The notes under the pieces: model-generated
What the model was told of the DNA's origin: nothing
Databases searched by the model: none
The model's input: the letters and a program-made list of their open reading frames with translations, nothing else
Position numbers and translations under genes: made by a program
From: F1-60-MAGs149 sp037133755
Lineage (GTDB): Bacteria > Actinomycetota > Thermoleophilia > Gaiellales > F1-60-MAGs149
Reading direction: 5' to 3'
Assembly: GCA_037133755.1 (NCBI GenBank)
Contig: JBAXNN010000022.1
Coordinates: 1 to 16,215, forward strand
Length of the DNA stretch: 16,215 nt
Shown here: piece after piece, positions 8,327-15,463 of the stretch
Numbering within the stretch: position 1 is the stretch's first letter
Layout: every line of letters begins with the position of its first letter

Positions 8327-10528
8327 GTGGAGCCTCAGGATGATGTCCGTGCTCGTCGTCGCGCAACGCGCGACCGGCAGCGACGCCGCAATCGTCTGCT
8401 CGCTGCCGCCGGTGTTGGCGCAGCGGCCCTCATCGCCGTTGGTGTCGCGACCAGTCTGACGTTCGGAGACTCCGGGTCGGCGTCTTCGTCGGCACAGGCT
8501 GCCGGTACGTCGGCGCCGATGACCGGTGACATGGGCGGCATGGACACTGCTGGTGGTGCCACAGGCAGCGCACCTGCCGCGGCCAAGCCCAAACCGGCCG
8601 TACGCGTGCCGCCGTATCGGCTGACGGCGCACAAGGTCGGCCAGCTCAACTCGCCCGTGCAAAACGCCGCCGGCGCTGATCTCGGTGGCGGGAGCGCACT
8701 GTTGATCGCCGGGCTCACCGAGAGCGATACGTCGCGCCCCGACATCGTCAAGGTCCGCGGGGGGCGCGAGACCGTGCTTGGCGCACTGCCGATCGCTATT
8801 CATGACACTGCGGCGGTCTCCATCGGCGGCACGGTCTATCTCTTCGGCGGCGGCGACGGCTCCGCCCAGCACGACCAGATCTGGCGCATTAACCCCTCGA
8901 CGGGTGGCGTAGCGAATGCGGGTCGGCTACCGGCACCGAGTTCGGATCAGTCGGCCGCACTGATTGGTTCGACCGCGTACATCGTGGGCGGGTACACCGG
9001 ATCGACCTGGCTTCGCACGATCGTCGCGTGGTCACCGGGCAAGACCGCCCGCGTCGTCGGGCAACTGCCGATCGCCCTGCGGTACGCCGCCGTTGCGGCG
9101 GCAGGCGGCAAGCTGATCATTGCGGGTGGAACCCAGCCCGACGGGAGCGCCACGTCGACCGTCTACTCCTTTGATCCCGGGAGCGGCGGTCTCTCGGCCA
9201 TTGGCAAGCTCCCTACGCCGACGACGCACGCGGCTGGCGCCTCGATCGGCTCGACCGCCTACGTGATCGGCGGCCGGGGGAGCACCCTCAACACCCCCAC
9301 GACACGGATCGTTGCCATCGACCCTGCCACGCGCAAGATCCGTTCGGCGGGCACGCTCTCCACGCCGCTGTCGGATCTCACCGCCGTCGGGCAGGGCGAC
9401 GTCATCCTGCTTGCTGGCGGACGGGGACCGGGTGGTACCGTCGCCACGCTCACCCATCTGCAGCAGGCAGGCAGCGCGCCAGCAGCCAAGGCGTCAACCG
9501 TCGCCTCGCCCGCGCGCTTTCCCATGCAGCCCGGCAACGTGTACGCCTACGACGGACCGAACGAGTTCAGTCCCAACGTCAAGGGTGCGCTCTACCGCGT
9601 CTACGTCCCGAACAGCAGTAGCAACACCGTCGATGTGATCAACCCCAAGACGTACAAGGTGATCGATCACTTCGCCGTCGGCGCTCTGCCACAGCACGTG
9701 GTGCCGTCGTGGGATCTTCGCCACATCTACGTGACCAACGACAAGGGCAACACCCTCACGCCGATCAATCCCAAGACCGGCAAACGCGGCAACGACATCT
9801 CCGTGACGGATCCCTACAACCTGTATTTCACTCCCAATGGCCGCTTTGCCATCGTCGTCGCCGAGGCCCAGGCGCGCCTCGATTTCCGGAACCCGCAGAC
9901 CATGGCACTCGACCATTCGATCCAAGTGCCATGCCGCGGCATCGACCACATGGATTTCTCCGCGGATGGCACGTACTTGATCGCGAGCTGCGAGTTCTCG
10001 GGGCAGGTCCTCAAGGTCGATCTGCAGAAGGGCCTCATCGTTGGTGCTCTCACGCTGGGGTCAGCCAGCAACATGCCGCAGGACGTCAAGCTGAGTCCCG
10101 ACGGCCGGGTGTTCTACGTCGCAGACATGCGTGCCGATGGCGTATGGAAGGTCAATGGCCGGACCATGCGCAACATCGGCTTTATCAAGACCGGTAAGGG
10201 GGCACACGGGCTCTACCCGAGCCGCGATGCGAAGGTGCTCTACGTCTCGAACCGGGACGAGGGCACGATTTCCGTGATCAGCTTCGCGACGCGGAGGGTG
10301 GTGGCGAAGTGGAGCATCCCGGGTGGGGGCACGCCCGACATGGGCGGCGTCTCTCCCGACGGCAAAGAGCTCTGGCTGACGGGCCGTTCCAGTAGTTGCG
10401 TCTACGCGATCAGCACGCGCAACGGCCACCTGATCGCCAAGATCCCGGTGGGAACCGGACCGCACGGTCTGCTCGTCTGGCCGCAGCCCGGTCGGTACTC
10501 CCTCGGACATACCGGCATCTTGCGCTGA
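8327..10528 (+). CDS. membrane-anchored double beta-propeller protein (Kelch + YVTN-type)
   Basis: The 733-residue protein has an Arg-rich cytoplasmic start (1-22) and one membrane segment or uncleaved signal (about 23-46). A Ser/Ala/Gly/Met linker follows (about 47-95, with MTGDMGGMD at 65-73). Then come two propellers, predicted outside the cell. The first (about 100-378) shows five double-glycine Kelch motifs (YLFGGGDG, YIVGGYTG, LIIAGGTQ, YVIGGRGS, ILLAGGRG), about six blades. The second (about 415-733) has about seven YVTN/YncE-like blades, including VYVPNSSSNTVDVINPKT, IYVTNDKGNTL and LYVSNRDEGTISVI, and ends PGRYSLGHTGILR. Such domains bind ligands or act as lactonase- or nitrite-reductase-like folds. 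I see no heme-binding or catalytic motif, so the function is unknown. The GTG start follows a -10 by 6 nt. It separates tsaE from tsaB, which are usually adjacent. Confidence 0.85.
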   Translation: MEPQDDVRARRRATRDRQRRRNRLLAAAGVGAAALIAVGVATSLTFGDSGSASSSAQAAGTSAPMTGDMGGMDTAGGATGSAPAAAKPKPAVRVPPYRLTAHKVGQLNSPVQNAAGADLGGGSALLIAGLTESDTSRPDIVKVRGGRETVLGALPIAIHDTAAVSIGGTVYLFGGGDGSAQHDQIWRINPSTGGVANAGRLPAPSSDQSAALIGSTAYIVGGYTGSTWLRTIVAWSPGKTARVVGQLPIALRYAAVAAAGGKLIIAGGTQPDGSATSTVYSFDPGSGGLSAIGKLPTPTTHAAGASIGSTAYVIGGRGSTLNTPTTRIVAIDPATRKIRSAGTLSTPLSDLTAVGQGDVILLAGGRGPGGTVATLTHLQQAGSAPAAKASTVASPARFPMQPGNVYAYDGPNEFSPNVKGALYRVYVPNSSSNTVDVINPKTYKVIDHFAVGALPQHVVPSWDLRHIYVTNDKGNTLTPINPKTGKRGNDISVTDPYNLYFTPNGRFAIVVAEAQARLDFRNPQTMALDHSIQVPCRGIDHMDFSADGTYLIASCEFSGQVLKVDLQKGLIVGALTLGSASNMPQDVKLSPDGRVFYVADMRADGVWKVNGRTMRNIGFIKTGKGAHGLYPSRDAKVLYVSNRDEGTISVISFATRRVVAKWSIPGGGTPDMGGVSPDGKELWLTGRSSSCVYAISTRNGHLIAKIPVGTGPHGLLVWPQPGRYSLGHTGILR

Positions 10529-10557
10529 TCGACGGAGCCGACCCGGCCCTCCGCCTC

Positions 10558-10563
10558 TACGAT
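10558..10563 (+). promoter_or_regulatory. candidate leaderless -10 element for tsaB-rimI-tsaD-grx
   Basis: TACGAT, 6 nt (CACGGC), then the tsaB GTG at 10570, with no ribosome-binding site. It sits in the 41-bp gap after the propeller gene. This would let the t6A genes be expressed independently of that gene. The hexamer is identical to the rex -10 candidate. Confidence 0.5.
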
Positions 10564-10569
10564 CACGGC

Positions 10570-11178
10570 GTGCGCGTCCTCACCATCGACACCGCCACGA
10601 GCGCGGCCGCCATCGGCATCGTCGTCGACGAGGTTGCGGTTGATGCCGCACCGGTCCGCGAAACGGCTGCGGCGCAACACGTGCTCGCCGTCGTTGATGC
10701 GCTGCTCACCTCGAATGGGCTCGGCATCGCCGACATCGACACGATCATCGTCGGGCGGGGCCCCGGTTCGTTCACGGGCCAGCGGATCGGACTAGCGACC
10801 GCGATCGGGCTCGCCGCCCCCCACGACACCGCACTCGTTGGCGTGGGCACGGCCACCGTGTTACGCGCGGCCGCTGGCCCTTCAGCCGTCGCCGTGATCG
10901 ATGCTCGGCGGGGCGAAGTGTTCGCGGAAGGTCCGGGATTCGAGCTGGCGGCGTGGTCCGCCGATGCCTTGGCAGCGCAACTGGCACCCGGAACGATGGT
11001 GGTCGGCGACGGGGCCGTCCGCTACCGCGAGGAGTTTTCTCACTGCGAGGTGCCTGCCGACGACAGTCCACTGCATGTTCCCTCCGCCGCCGCCTGCGCG
11101 GCAGTGGCCGAGGCGAGGGAACCCGCCACGCCGCTGTACGTACGCGAGCCTGATGCCGTGCGGACGGTGGATCGCTGA
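10570..11178 (+). CDS. tsaB: tRNA threonylcarbamoyladenosine biosynthesis protein TsaB
   Basis: TsaB is the inactive TsaD paralogue that scaffolds the TsaD-TsaE complex for t6A37 synthesis. The 202-residue ASKHA-fold chain begins MRVLTIDTATSAAAIGIV and has the family motif GRGPGSFTGQRIG (62-74), then AVIDARRGEVFAE. The frame is open upstream to 10396 inside the propeller gene. The GTG at 10570 is chosen because it places LTIDTAT at residues 4-10 and follows TACGAT by 6 nt. The length is somewhat short for the family (E. coli 231); the C-terminal half is reduced but still ends in TPLYVREPDAV, a conserved TsaB tail. The stop overlaps the rimI start as TGATG. Confidence 0.94.
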   Translation: MRVLTIDTATSAAAIGIVVDEVAVDAAPVRETAAAQHVLAVVDALLTSNGLGIADIDTIIVGRGPGSFTGQRIGLATAIGLAAPHDTALVGVGTATVLRAAAGPSAVAVIDARRGEVFAEGPGFELAAWSADALAAQLAPGTMVVGDGAVRYREEFSHCEVPADDSPLHVPSAAACAAVAEAREPATPLYVREPDAVRTVDR

Positions 11179-11684
11179 TGGCCGCCGAAACGGAAGAGAT
11201 CACACGCGAAGAGGAAGCGCCGATCACGCTGCGTCGCCTCGGCCTCGGCGACCTCGCCTTGGTCGAAGGCGTCGAGCAACGTGCGTACCCAACGCCGTGG
11301 TCGCGGACGATGTTCTCCGGTGAGATCTCGCGCCCTGGTTCCCGCTGCTACGGCGCCTTTGCCAAAAAGGCGCTCGCCGGCTACCTGATCGTGGCGCGCT
11401 ATACGGACGCGTGGCACGTGATGAATGTCGCAGTTGACGAACCCTTTCGCCGCCGAGGGGTGGCCCGCCTGATGCTCGAAACGATGCTGCGCGAGACGGA
11501 TGTCGACGGGACCCGGGGGCACACGCTCGAGGTCCGCGTCTCGAACGCCGGGGCGATCCGCCTCTACGAGAGCCTTGGGTTCCGACCTGCCGGCATGCGC
11601 CGGGGCTACTACACCGACGACCGTGAAGATGCCCTGATCATGTGGCGCGGCGACGGCCCCGACGATCTTCCACTCCAGCGATGA
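11178..11684 (+). CDS. rimI: ribosomal protein S18-alanine N-acetyltransferase (GNAT)
   Basis: RimI acetylates the N-terminal alanine of ribosomal protein S18 and is commonly encoded with the t6A genes. The 168-residue GNAT protein has an acidic N-terminal extension of about 15 residues. It then shows VEQRAYPTPWS, the acetyl-CoA loop RRRGVARLML (91-100), EVRVSNAGAIRLYESLGF (118-135) and RRGYYTDDREDALIMW. The EVRxSNxxAxxLY motif, with the Asn and Tyr of the active region, is typical of RimI. The ATG shares its A with the tsaB stop (TGATG), and the stop overlaps tsaD as ATGA, so all three are translationally coupled. Another N-terminal protein acetylase of the same family is possible, but gene order favours RimI. 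Confidence 0.92.
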   Translation: MAAETEEITREEEAPITLRRLGLGDLALVEGVEQRAYPTPWSRTMFSGEISRPGSRCYGAFAKKALAGYLIVARYTDAWHVMNVAVDEPFRRRGVARLMLETMLRETDVDGTRGHTLEVRVSNAGAIRLYESLGFRPAGMRRGYYTDDREDALIMWRGDGPDDLPLQR

Positions 11685-12655
11685 TCCTCGCGATCGAAAC
11701 GTCGTGTGACGAGACCTGCGCTGCCGTCGCCGCACCCGATGGCACACTGCGCTCGTCCATCGTCGCCAGTCAGGCGGCAGAGCACGTGGCGTTTGGTGGC
11801 GTCGTGCCGGAAATCGCCTCGCGTCGACACCTCGAGTTGATCAACCCGACGGTGCAGGCTGCGCTGAGCGAGGCGGGCTGCACCAGCGACCAGATCAGCC
11901 GAGTGGCGGTGAGCGCCGGTCCAGGTCTGATCGGTGCACTGCTCGTCGGTGTGAGCTACGCGAAGGGCTTTGCGTATCGCCTCGGCGTTCCGCTCGTCGC
12001 CGTTGATCACCTGCGGGGTCATGTCGCATCGCTCCGGCTGGCGGAGCGCCCGCCGCGAGGCGCCCACCTCGTGTTGCTGGCCTCGGGCGGCCATACCCTC
12101 CTGATCGACGTGGATGAGCAAGGGGCGCTGACGACGATGGCGCGCAGCATGGACGATGCAGCAGGCGAGGCCTTCGACAAGGGTGCACGGCTGCTCGGGC
12201 TTGGGTACCCGGGTGGTCCTGAGCTTGCTGCGCTGGCGACAGCGGGCTCCGCGACGGAGCACCCGTTCACGACCCCGCTCGCCGGACGCGACGATCTCGC
12301 CTTCTCGTTCTCGGGGCTCAAGACGGCGCTGTCGATGGCAGTCGCGGCGAACGTCGCGTCACCCACCGATCTGGCCGCCGCGTACCAATCGGCCATCGTC
12401 GAGCACCTCCTCGATCGCGCACGCCTCGGTCTGCAGGCGACCGGTCGGTCGACGTTGGGCCTGGTGGGTGGCGTCGCCGCGAACGCGCACCTTCGCGCCC
12501 GACTCGCCGACCTTCCGGTTGACGTCGTGGCTGCGCCGCTCCAGTGGTGTGGTGACAACGCCGCCATGATCGCTGCCGCTGCAGTGGATGCCGCGCCGCT
12601 GTCGCCGCAGGAGCTGTTGTCGCTCGACGCGCATGCGCGGAGTCCGCTCGGATGA
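11681..12655 (+). CDS. tsaD: tRNA N6-adenosine threonylcarbamoyltransferase
   Basis: TsaD is the catalytic subunit of the t6A37 complex and transfers the threonylcarbamoyl group from TC-AMP to tRNA. The 324-residue ASKHA-fold protein begins MILAIETSCDETCAAV. It carries GGVVPEIASRRHLE (about 39-52), the metal-binding VDHLRGH (His110-x3-His114), LLASGGHTLL, GEAFDKGARLLGLGYPGG, FSFSGLKTA, LVGGVAANAHLR and CGDNAAM, whose Asp292 is the third metal ligand. The frame is open 13 codons upstream, but the ATG at 11681 overlaps the rimI stop as ATGA and gives the canonical N-terminus. Its stop overlaps the next gene, again as ATGA. TsaC/Sua5, needed to make TC-AMP, is not in the window. Confidence 0.97.
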   Translation: MILAIETSCDETCAAVAAPDGTLRSSIVASQAAEHVAFGGVVPEIASRRHLELINPTVQAALSEAGCTSDQISRVAVSAGPGLIGALLVGVSYAKGFAYRLGVPLVAVDHLRGHVASLRLAERPPRGAHLVLLASGGHTLLIDVDEQGALTTMARSMDDAAGEAFDKGARLLGLGYPGGPELAALATAGSATEHPFTTPLAGRDDLAFSFSGLKTALSMAVAANVASPTDLAAAYQSAIVEHLLDRARLGLQATGRSTLGLVGGVAANAHLRARLADLPVDVVAAPLQWCGDNAAMIAAAAVDAAPLSPQELLSLDAHARSPLG

Positions 12656-12897
12656 CCCGCGTCGTGGTGTACATGGCAACCGGCTGCCATCTCTGTCCTC
12701 CGACCGTCGAGGCCGCACGCGCGGTCTGTCGAGAGCGCGACCTGGCCCTGGAGGTCATCGACATCGATGGCGTGGTGGAGCTCGAGCGGTTGCATCGAGA
12801 GCGGATTCCCGTCGTGACGGTCGATGACGTCGAGATTGGCCACTATCTGGTGACGGAGAGCGATCTCCGCTCCGTCCTCGATATGACGCATTCGTAA
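12652..12897 (+). CDS. glutaredoxin-like (thioredoxin-fold) protein
   Basis: This 81-residue protein is a minimal thioredoxin fold: strand TRVVVYMATG, redox motif Cys12-His-Leu-Cys15, a helix, strand LALEVIDID, cis-proline motif RIPVVTVDD (Pro53) and an acidic C-terminal helix. It belongs to the DUF836/glutaredoxin-like group rather than classical glutaredoxins (CPYC). It probably acts as a small thiol-disulfide reductant, but its reducing partner is unknown. The ATG overlaps the tsaD stop (ATGA), so it is the last gene of the tsaB-rimI-tsaD chain. It is followed 60 bp later by rex. A glutaredoxin-like gene just before rex is, from memory, recurrent in actinobacteria, which suggests a redox-linked role. 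Confidence 0.86.
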   Translation: MTRVVVYMATGCHLCPPTVEAARAVCRERDLALEVIDIDGVVELERLHRERIPVVTVDDVEIGHYLVTESDLRSVLDMTHS

Positions 12898-12927
12898 CAG
12901 CCTGAAGCCGCTACTGGCGAGGGTTTG

Positions 12928-12933
12928 TACGAT
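12928..12933 (+). promoter_or_regulatory. candidate -10 element for rex
   Basis: TACGAT lies 24 nt before the GTG start of rex, giving a leader of about 17-18 nt that carries the GAGGGAG ribosome-binding site (12946-12952). TTGTGA at 12937-12942 matches one half of a Rex operator and would lie at the transcription start, but the second half-site is missing. No clear -35 box is seen. Confidence 0.4.
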
Positions 12934-12957
12934 CCCTTGTGACATGAGGGAGAACAC

Positions 12958-13590
12958 GTGAACACGGGCATGGCGGATCGACTCGGTGGGGGCGTCGCCG
13001 CCCGGATGGCGCATTACCTTCAGGTGTTGACCCAGGCGAAGAAGGCCGGGCGCAGCGCGATCACCTCCCACGAGATCAGCGAATACACCCACGTCAACGC
13101 CACGCAGATCCGCCGTGACCTCTCCGGCTTCGGCACGTTCGGCAAGCGCGGAGTCGGGTACAGCGTCGACGCGTTGATCGGTGAGATCAGCGGCATCTTG
13201 CGCACCGCGGGGCAGCACAACATCGTGCTGGTGGGCGGCGGACGCCTTGGCCAGGCCATCGCCGAGGCCGACGTGTTTGCCGATCACGGTTTCTCGATCG
13301 TCGGCGTCGTCGATTCCGATCCCGCCAAGGTTGGCCAGTCGTGCGGGCTCCTCACGATTCAGGACTCCAGCGAGCTTCCCGCGTTGATCGAGGAGAATCA
13401 GGTCATCGTCGGCGTCGTTGCCGTCCCCGCGGAGGCCGCGCAGGCCGTGGCTGACGAGCTCGTCCGCGCCGGCATCCGCATCGTCTTCAACTACAGCGGT
13501 GCGCTGATCGATGTGCCGCCACACGTGACGGCGCACACCACCAGCCCGGCCGTCGAGCTCCTGTACGCCCTGTACTTCCACCTCGCCTAG
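12958..13590 (+). CDS. rex: redox-sensing transcriptional repressor Rex
   Basis: Rex represses respiratory and fermentative genes and leaves DNA when the NADH/NAD+ ratio rises. The 210-residue protein has an N-terminal winged helix (about 15-70) with HEISEYTHVNATQIRRDLS and the wing motif FGTFGKRGVGYSV. A Rossmann domain follows, with the dinucleotide loop VGGGRLGQA (92-100), where most homologues have GAGNLG, then VGVVDSD (Asp119, Asp121). The C-terminus ends in a domain-swap helix (SPAVELLYALYFHLA). The usual N-terminal Ile-Pro-x-Ala-Thr is absent. The GTG at 12958 is chosen for its GAGGGAG ribosome-binding site; ATG 12970 is an alternative. In Streptomyces rex precedes hemA; here no heme gene follows, and the next gene is convergent. 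Confidence 0.95.
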   Translation: MNTGMADRLGGGVAARMAHYLQVLTQAKKAGRSAITSHEISEYTHVNATQIRRDLSGFGTFGKRGVGYSVDALIGEISGILRTAGQHNIVLVGGGRLGQAIAEADVFADHGFSIVGVVDSDPAKVGQSCGLLTIQDSSELPALIEENQVIVGVVAVPAEAAQAVADELVRAGIRIVFNYSGALIDVPPHVTAHTTSPAVELLYALYFHLA

Positions 13591-13597
13591 CGCGAGG
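13581..13597 (+). terminator. hairpin between the convergent rex and anti-sigma-like genes
   Basis: CCTCGC and GCGAGG form a perfect 6-bp stem with a 5-nt loop (CTAGC) containing the rex stop codon. It lies in the 14-bp space between two convergent genes, where a bidirectional terminator would be useful. There is no U tract on either side, so this is only a candidate. Confidence 0.35.
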
Positions 13598-13604
13598 CAC
13601 AGCG

Positions 13605-14204
13605 TCAGCCCGTGGTGTCGGGCATGCGTCCGGTACCACCGATGTCGATGACGTAGCTTTGGCCGCTGGTTGCCGTCACCTCGGAGAGGCGCGCGTAGGC
13701 GACGGCGACGTCAGCATCACCCACGAGCACCACCAGGTGGCGATCGTCAGCACGATCAATCACCACTCTGTGTGGCACGTCGCCCATCAGACTGTCGACG
13801 ACGCGGACGGGATCGCCGCTCGCGGTCTGCAGCACCACCTGGCGCTGCGCGACGGTCTCGCTTGACGCGCCCATGCCCCCAAGCTGGAACAGGGCGATTA
13901 CGCCAATCGCGGCAGCGAGGAGCAACAGCACCGGCGCGGTGCGGCGCGCAGTCCGACGGCGGCCCGCGAGCGTGTGCTCGGGGGAAAGGGCGCCGAGCAG
14001 GAGATCGTGGGGAATCCCGACCATCGGAAGACGATCGATCTCGTCCACGTCCATCGCCAGACCGACGATGCGCTCGCGACAGGACACACACGTTTCGACA
14101 TGTCGCCGGATCGCATCCGACGAGTCGGGACCGAGTTCGCCGACCACGTAATCAAGCAGCGTGATCTCCTCGGGGTGTGCTTCGTGTTGGTCGCCGTCTG
14201 CCAT
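13605..14204 (-). CDS. zinc-finger (zf-HC2) transmembrane anti-sigma-like protein
   Basis: The 199-residue protein has the ZAS anti-sigma signature His35-x3-Cys39-x2-Cys42 (RRHVETCVSC) after an acidic N-terminal helix (LLDYVVGELGPDSSDAIRRH). One membrane segment spans about 90-108, preceded by arginines (GRRRTARRT), so the N-terminus should be cytoplasmic. The last 90 residues are predicted outside and hold a small beta-rich domain (QRQVVLQTASGDPVRVVD, HLVVLVGDADVAVAYARL). Such proteins normally sequester an ECF sigma factor encoded next door, but no sigma gene is in the window. ATG 14204 is chosen over the upstream ATG at 14243 because TATCCT lies 9 nt before it and the N-terminus is then compact. 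Neither start has a ribosome-binding site. It converges on rex and diverges from the GCS2 ligase gene. Confidence 0.78.
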   Translation of the reverse strand: MADGDQHEAHPEEITLLDYVVGELGPDSSDAIRRHVETCVSCRERIVGLAMDVDEIDRLPMVGIPHDLLLGALSPEHTLAGRRRTARRTAPVLLLLAAAIGVIALFQLGGMGASSETVAQRQVVLQTASGDPVRVVDSLMGDVPHRVVIDRADDRHLVVLVGDADVAVAYARLSEVTATSGQSYVIDIGGTGRMPDTTG

Positions 14205-14213
14205 GGGACGGGC

Positions 14214-14219
14214 AGGATA
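14214..14219 (-). promoter_or_regulatory. candidate -10 element for the anti-sigma-like gene
   Basis: On the minus strand TATCCT lies 9 nt before the ATG at 14204, with no ribosome-binding site. Transcription 6-7 nt downstream would give a leader of only 2-3 nt. It is one of two back-to-back elements in a 67-bp divergent spacer. Confidence 0.35.
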
Positions 14220-14255
14220 GCGCCGTTGCGCGAACGGACGCACGACGCCGACTGC

Positions 14256-14261
14256 TACCGT
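14256..14261 (+). promoter_or_regulatory. candidate -10 element for the GCS2 ligase gene
   Basis: TACCGT is 10 nt before the ATG at 14272, with no ribosome-binding site; a very short leader (about 3-4 nt) is implied. The spacing is looser than the 6 nt seen elsewhere, so confidence is lower. It faces the minus-strand element at 14214-14219. Confidence 0.33.
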
Positions 14262-14271
14262 ACGCCGGCTG

Positions 14272-15462
14272 ATGGGCGCTTCCGTCGAAGATTCCTACGC
14301 CGCGCTCGACGCGGCCCGCGAGCACTTCGAGAACGCGACCGATTTCACCGTCGGCATCGAGGAGGAGTTCCAGGTCCTCGACGCGGACACACTGCGCATG
14401 ACCAATCGGTTCGAGGAGCTGCGCGATGCGTGTGAGGCGGGTCCGCTGCAGGGGTTCGTGGCCGGCGAGCTGATCGCGAGCGAGATCGAGGTCAAGACGG
14501 GACGCGGTGAGACGTTCGCCGACGCAGCCCGCATGATCATCGATCGACGCATCGATCTCTGCGACGAAGCACGCAAGCTCGGGGTGAAGGTCGGCTCGAC
14601 CGGCACGCACCCGACGTCACCGTGGACCGAGCAGCGCATCATCGACACCCCGCACTACCGCATCGTCGAGGGCACCCTTCGCTACATCGCATGGCGCAAC
14701 AACACCTTCGGGATGCACGCGCACGTCGGTATCCGCGACGCCGACCGGGCCATGGCCGTGTCGAACGCCATGCGGACGTACATCCCGGAGCTCCTCGCTC
14801 TGTCGTGCACGTCGCCGTGGCTCGAGGGGCGCATCACCCACCTGCGCTCCACCCGAACACAGATCTTCACGCGTATGTTCCCGCGCTGCGGTGTGCCCGA
14901 CATCTTCGTGGACTGGGCCGATTACGACCGGTACGTGCGGTTTTTGCTCGAGACCGAATCGATCCGCGAGCACACCGAGATCTGGTGGACCGTCCGTCCG
15001 CACCAGTCGTTCGGCACCGTCGAGATCCGCGCCTGCGACGCGCTGCCGGATATCGCGGAGTCGATCGCCCTCGCGGCGTTCCAGGTGGCGCTCGCCGCGC
15101 GTGCTGCCCGTCTCTATGACGCCGGCGAACTGCCGCCGGCTACGCGGCCCAGCGACATTGAGGAGAACCTCTGGCGCGCGCTGCGCTGGGGCATGAGCCG
15201 CGAGTTGATCGACCTCGATACGCGGAAGGCCATTCCATCCGGCGAGCGCATTCGCAATCTGCTGGCTGATTGCGCACCCGAGATCGCAGCTCTCGACCTG
15301 GCGATGTGGCTGGAGCCGTTGAAGGATCTGATCGAGAACGGCGATCATGCGACCCGCTGGAAGACCCGTGTTGAGCAGGGCGAGGACATGGAGGCGATCC
15401 ACGCCGCCCAAGTCGAGATCACGATGACGAGCGCTGCCGCGCTCAAGGAGAGGATCAGCTGA
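14272..15462 (+). CDS. GCS2/YbdK-type carboxylate-amine ligase (glutamate-cysteine ligase family)
   Basis: This 396-residue member of the ATP-dependent carboxylate-amine ligase GCS2 family resembles E. coli YbdK and actinobacterial EgtA-like proteins. It has TVGIEEEFQVLD (26-37, with metal-binding glutamates), the region ELIASEIEVKTG (66-77), GSTGTHPTSPW (108-118), GMHAHVGI (147-154, with the conserved His pair), and WWTVRPHQSFGTVEIRACD (238-256). Family members join glutamate to cysteine or to another amine; YbdK itself has only weak glutamate-cysteine ligase activity, so the natural product is uncertain. Gamma-glutamylcysteine, or a step towards ergothioneine, is possible. No egtB-D or gshB gene is in the window. 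The ATG at 14272 follows TACCGT by 10 nt. A TGA-C-ATG junction links it to the next gene. Confidence 0.9.
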   Translation: MGASVEDSYAALDAAREHFENATDFTVGIEEEFQVLDADTLRMTNRFEELRDACEAGPLQGFVAGELIASEIEVKTGRGETFADAARMIIDRRIDLCDEARKLGVKVGSTGTHPTSPWTEQRIIDTPHYRIVEGTLRYIAWRNNTFGMHAHVGIRDADRAMAVSNAMRTYIPELLALSCTSPWLEGRITHLRSTRTQIFTRMFPRCGVPDIFVDWADYDRYVRFLLETESIREHTEIWWTVRPHQSFGTVEIRACDALPDIAESIALAAFQVALAARAARLYDAGELPPATRPSDIEENLWRALRWGMSRELIDLDTRKAIPSGERIRNLLADCAPEIAALDLAMWLEPLKDLIENGDHATRWKTRVEQGEDMEAIHAAQVEITMTSAAALKERIS

Positions 15463-15463
15463 C

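Noticed and set aside
10529..10557. Terminator-like inverted repeat (CGGAG ... CTCCG) before tsaB
   Set aside because: Only 5 bp with an 11-nt loop and no U tract. It is too weak in this GC-rich context.
12937..12965. Possible Rex operator (TTGTGA) at the rex transcription start
   Set aside because: Only one half-site is present. The expected TTGTGAA-N4-TTCACAA palindrome is not there, so autoregulation cannot be claimed, although the position would suit a repressor.
12019..13581. 520-codon minus-strand frame across tsaD, the glutaredoxin-like gene and rex
   Set aside because: It runs across three well-supported plus-strand genes, and its predicted protein changes to low-complexity Arg/Ser/Ala sequence. 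It is a shadow frame.
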